A stretch of 64,000 nucleotides of DNA, from assembly GCA_020205615.1 (NCBI GenBank), contig CM035153.1:100709735-100773734 (forward strand). The letters run 5' to 3'. Positions 61,337 to 64,000 of the stretch are shown here, piece by piece. The notes below the pieces were generated by a model. The model saw nothing but the letters and a program-made list of their open reading frames with translations, was not told the origin of the DNA and made no database searches. This stretch comes from Panax quinquefolius. Lineage: Eukaryota; Streptophyta; Magnoliopsida; Apiales; Araliaceae. A program made the position numbers and the translations under genes. Position 1 is the stretch's first letter; every line of letters starts with the position of its first letter.

Positions 61337-61451
61337 GGGATAGTGTATAATGTTTAATGTATAAACAATTTATGTTTATATCTTCCGCAATAGTTATAGA
61401 AATTGTGCACCAGATCCGTGGTGATTAGGACCCGGATTCGAGGCTATCACA
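61337..61451 (+). repeat. End of the LARD-like 3' LTR
   Basis: This matches 47986-48100 of the 5' LTR (GGGATAGTGTATAATG to GGCTATCACA) and completes the 3' LTR interrupted at 53602. Confidence 0.87.
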
Positions 61452-62368
61452 TCCCCAACGCCTTCGATCCCACTTAACTCCTCTCTAATAATGAACCTAA
61501 AGTCCCTGCATATTTGAACATGTAAAATCTGCAATTCATCTTTAATATCAGATCATAATTTTCCAATGTCTTTCTTAATTTCAGACACTTTCTTCTCCAA
61601 TGGCCTAAACCGTGCATCAATTGCATCTTTAACTTCAGATATATCAAATCCAATGTTGTCAACCTTCACTTTTTTTTACCTTCTTATCAGCATCCTTCCC
61701 ATTGAAAAAGTGAAGCCCGCCCAAATCAAGCCGATCCTTCTCCTTAGCCGTGGGAATCAAACTTTTTATCCTCAGCTGAAAAAAATTAAGTACAATTTAA
61801 TATAGCATCTAACAAATATTGTACAATTAAAATAAAAAAATTAATAAATAAAGAATCATAAAATATAATCAGTAACCAAATGCATGTGTAAAGGTAAACA
61901 ACTGTATAGTTATTAATAACCTGCATAAAATATTATCAGTAACCAACTATATATATAAAGGTAACCAACTACATTGTTATTAATAAAATTGCATAAAATA
62001 TAATCAGTCCTAAATGTGTATATTCACGTAACCAACAACATTGTTATTAGTAACATGCATATAATATAATTAGTAACCAAATGTGTATATAAAGGTAACT
62101 AACTACATTGTTAATAGTAACCTTCACAAAATATAATCAGTAACCAATTGTATAACTAAAGGTAACCAATTACATTCTTATTAGTAAACTGCATACCTGT
62201 CCAGAACCAAATACTAGATCGTTAAGCTTGTCATTTGTGAGGGGCTTCACTAGTTCCTTCCATCTAAATAATAGAACATCCGACGGATGCTCATCATAAC
62301 ATATACCCCGAGCTTTGAATGTCGAAATGGTTTCAAACAAAAACACTTGGAATACATAAGGAAGCCTA
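61452..62368 (-). pseudogene. Ulp1-type gene, upstream exons (DUF1985-adjacent and coiled coil)
   Basis: Minus-strand exon 62368-62197 reads FLFETISTFKARGI, FRWKELVKPLTNDKLNDLV and ends at a GT donor, wording I associate with DUF1985-containing Ulp1-family proteins of plant MULEs. Exon 61775-61452 follows an AG acceptor and has IPTAKEKDRLDLGGLHFFNG, then after a frameshift DAIDARFRPLEKKVSEIKKD, a coiled coil, with one stop. The region between holds GTAACC motifs (61860-62190). It should join 45526 across the LARD-like insertion. The 5' end is cut by the LTR at 62369. Confidence 0.68.
61860..62195. repeat. GTAACC motif field in the upstream intron of the Ulp1-type gene
   Basis: AGTAACCAA and GGTAACCAAC(T) recur about every 30-45 bp (near 61872, 61940, 61963, 62020, 62072, 62141 and 62161). 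This shows the region belongs to the same MULE as 36476-44970. Confidence 0.82.
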
Positions 62369-63209
62369 TGAGATCCCGAATTTTATGAAATAAAAGTATT
62401 CAATTTTTCTATTTTGGTAAATAATTAAATTGATAAAAGTTTAAAGTTAAGGGCGATATTTGAAAATTTTGCAAAGTAAGCAAGTTGTTATAAAATATTC
62501 GTTTGATCGGGGAATATTCTTTTTGTCAGGGAATATTCGTAAGACAACACAATCATTGGTGGACCCCACAATGGAAGTATTGTCATATTTAGAAAACGAC
62601 AGAATTATCTTTTTATAAAAATAACAGCGAAAGTGTTACCGTTAAAACTGTTGAACTACCGGGTAGTAAAAGTATAATAATACGCGTGGTTGCATAGTAG
62701 CACACGGTATTGATTATTGATGCTTACGTAAGAAGTCACTCAGTTATACTCAATTATTGCTACAGTAATTGATGCATCATATCTCTCATATTATTGATTC
62801 AATTATTGTCACAGTATCATCTACATAATATATATTATTAAATCAATAATTGAGATGGCAAAGTTATTCATATTATTATTTGCAATATTGACAATGTCTA
62901 GAAGTTCTGTCAAGGAGAGGTTTGGTCACCTAATTGCGTGCCAATAAGGAGAAATCATTATCGGAAAGCCCCCTCTTTCCTGGGAACGACCTGGTTGTTA
63001 AATATTTGAAATTATAATATTAATGATGAATAAGTTCATGTTGATTAAAGATGAAATTGATAATTTCATTGTGTGGGAATTATTAGTATTAGTAGAAATT
63101 GACATTTATTTCGATAATAATTAATGCCTGGAGGTTATATTGACCAATCAGGTAATTAACCGAATAAATGAGAAATTAATTGCTATTAACTCACATGCTT
63201 ATAATTATG

Positions 63210-63620
63210 TGTTCACATGTGTGTATTATTGATTCACATGATTTACTATTAGGAGAGTTGGTACAAGATTGATAATACTTGCATGACTAAATTAAAAATA
63301 GAGGTATAGTTGAAGGTACTATACTATAATTAGTGTTTTTCACATGATTATACTATTGAGTCACATGATTTACTATTGATTCACATGATTTACTATTAGA
63401 GGAGTTGGTACAAGATTGATAATACTTGCATGACTAAATTAAAAATGGAGGTATAGATGAAGGTATTATACTGTAATTTTTTTTTTCACGTGTTTTGGAA
63501 CTATTGAGTCACATAATTTACTATTGATTCACATGATTTACAATTAGGGGAGGTGGTGCAAGTTTGATAATACTTGCAGGACTAAATTAAAAATGAAGAA
63601 AAAGAGGGAGGTATTATACT
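63210..63620 (+). repeat. Three 147-148-bp tandem repeats in the right-end LTR
   Basis: GAGTTGGTACAAG (GAGGTGGTGCAAG in the third) begins at 63255, 63402 and 63550, each followed by TTGATAATACTTGCAKGACTA. Each unit also carries ATTCACATGATTTACTATT. Confidence 0.85.
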
Positions 63621-63668
63621 ATAATATTTCGAGCCCCAAAATGTGCAATTATTGAAACTATATTTTCC

Positions 63669-63677
63669 TATAAATAG
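63669..63677 (+). promoter_or_regulatory. TATA box of the right-end LTR
   Basis: TATAAATAG in TTTTCCTATAAATAGAAGC, the same context as in LTRs A to C. Confidence 0.72.
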
Positions 63678-64000
63678 AAGCTCATTCCTTCATTATTTTT
63701 CACCAATTCACTAAGTCTCACAAGAGCAATTATTATAGAGAGAAATTATAGAGAGAAAGAAGAAGAGAAGTCTACTACCTCACTATTCCAGTATCTAGTT
63801 TTCTTCTAAGGTAAGGGGTATTATTTCTTTCATATTCATGAAGAGAGTTATTTCTTTCAATAATCGTAAGGGTTGTTATACCATTCTTTATTATTCTGTT
63901 GGAATAACCTGTTTGTGCGGTCTATCGCATGCCTGGTGAATTCTTCTGTTATTACATTCTTTATTATTACATTGGAATAACCGTTTATGCATGCGATTTC

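Larger units (their letters stand above)
45527..61451 (+). mobile_element. LARD-like noncoding LTR retrotransposon, interrupted by copia
   Basis: 5' LTR remnant 45527-48100, PBS at 48103, noncoding internal region 48101-49995, and 3' LTR 49996-53602 plus 61337-61451. Both LTRs end GGCTATCACA. The internal region (1.9 kb) has no ORF longer than about 70 codons. Long LTRs with noncoding interiors fit the large retrotransposon derivative type. It depends on enzymes of another element. It is inserted inside the acidic exon of the Ulp1-type gene. Confidence 0.78.
35233..62368. mobile_element. Mutator-like element (MULE) with Ulp1-type gene, interrupted
   Basis: It contains a MULE transposase on the plus strand and a convergent Ulp1-type peptidase gene on the minus strand, a pairing known from plant MULEs of the Kaonashi / VANDAL-like kind. 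Noncoding parts are filled with GGTTAC/GTAACC motifs, which return at 61860-62200 on the far side of the LARD-like insertion and so tie the two halves together. The left edge is put near 35233, where TTTGGACACCAAAG and CTACGTGGCGCTGACGTGGC begin. No terminal inverted repeat could be checked, because the right end is beyond the LTR that starts at 62369 or outside the window. Confidence 0.7.
62369..64000 (+). mobile_element. Partial LTR of a Tekay-related element, running off the window
   Basis: It starts TGAGATCCCG and follows LTR A in outline (GGGCGATATTTGAAAATTTT, then TTATAAAATATTCGTTTGATCGG, the GGAGAGGTTTGGTCACCTAAT block at 62915, TATA box at 63669). It is a diverged subfamily. Its end is not in the window, so it is either an element or a solo LTR. 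Confidence 0.85.

Overview
The window is a block of plant repetitive DNA, almost certainly from a flowering plant with a large, TE-rich genome. The evidence is the set of element families: Ty3/gypsy of the Tat/Ogre-like and Tekay (chromodomain) types, Ty1/copia, long LTRs, and a Mutator-like (MULE) transposase next to an Ulp1-type cysteine peptidase gene. I found no ordinary host gene, rRNA, tRNA gene or CRISPR array. Nearly all coding sequence is broken by frameshifts and stops, so most entries are pseudogenes.

Layout. (1) About 1-32082 is one old Tat-like gypsy element on the minus strand: PBS and 5' LTR at 31667-32082, gag at 29127-30900, protease at 27731-28497, RT, RNase H and integrase at 3079-6398. 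A plus-strand antisense ORF with a DUF7745-like protein lies at 132-1978. (2) Two insertions split it. At 6404-23937 sits a Tekay-type element arranged LTR-internal-LTR-internal-LTR, flanked by an exact 5-bp duplication (AAAGT). At 24055-27146 sits a solo LTR. (3) Its 5' LTR is interrupted at 32083 by a minus-oriented LTR related to the Tekay LTRs. That LTR is in turn interrupted near 35233 by a MULE. (4) The MULE carries a broken transposase on the plus strand (37856-40451) and a convergent Ulp1-like peptidase gene on the minus strand (42504-45526 plus upstream exons at 61452-62368). Its noncoding parts are packed with GGTTAC/GTAACC motifs, and a striking array of GCGCCTAGGCGC palindromes lies between the two genes. 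(5) The peptidase gene is split by a noncoding LARD-like LTR element (45527-61451), whose 3' LTR is itself split by a copia element on the minus strand (53603-61336). A further LTR starts at 62369 and runs off the window.

The nesting gives an order of insertion: Tat, then reverse LTR, then MULE, then LARD-like element, then copia. The most unusual content is the MULE: an Ulp1-type companion gene with recognisable catalytic residues, plus mass accumulation of one short motif in introns and intergenic DNA but not in exons. This resembles, by analogy only, the VANDAL/VANC anti-silencing systems of Arabidopsis. The telobox-rich LTR (50300-51100), the tandem retrotransposon dimer and several hairpin repeat arrays inside LTRs are the other points worth following.
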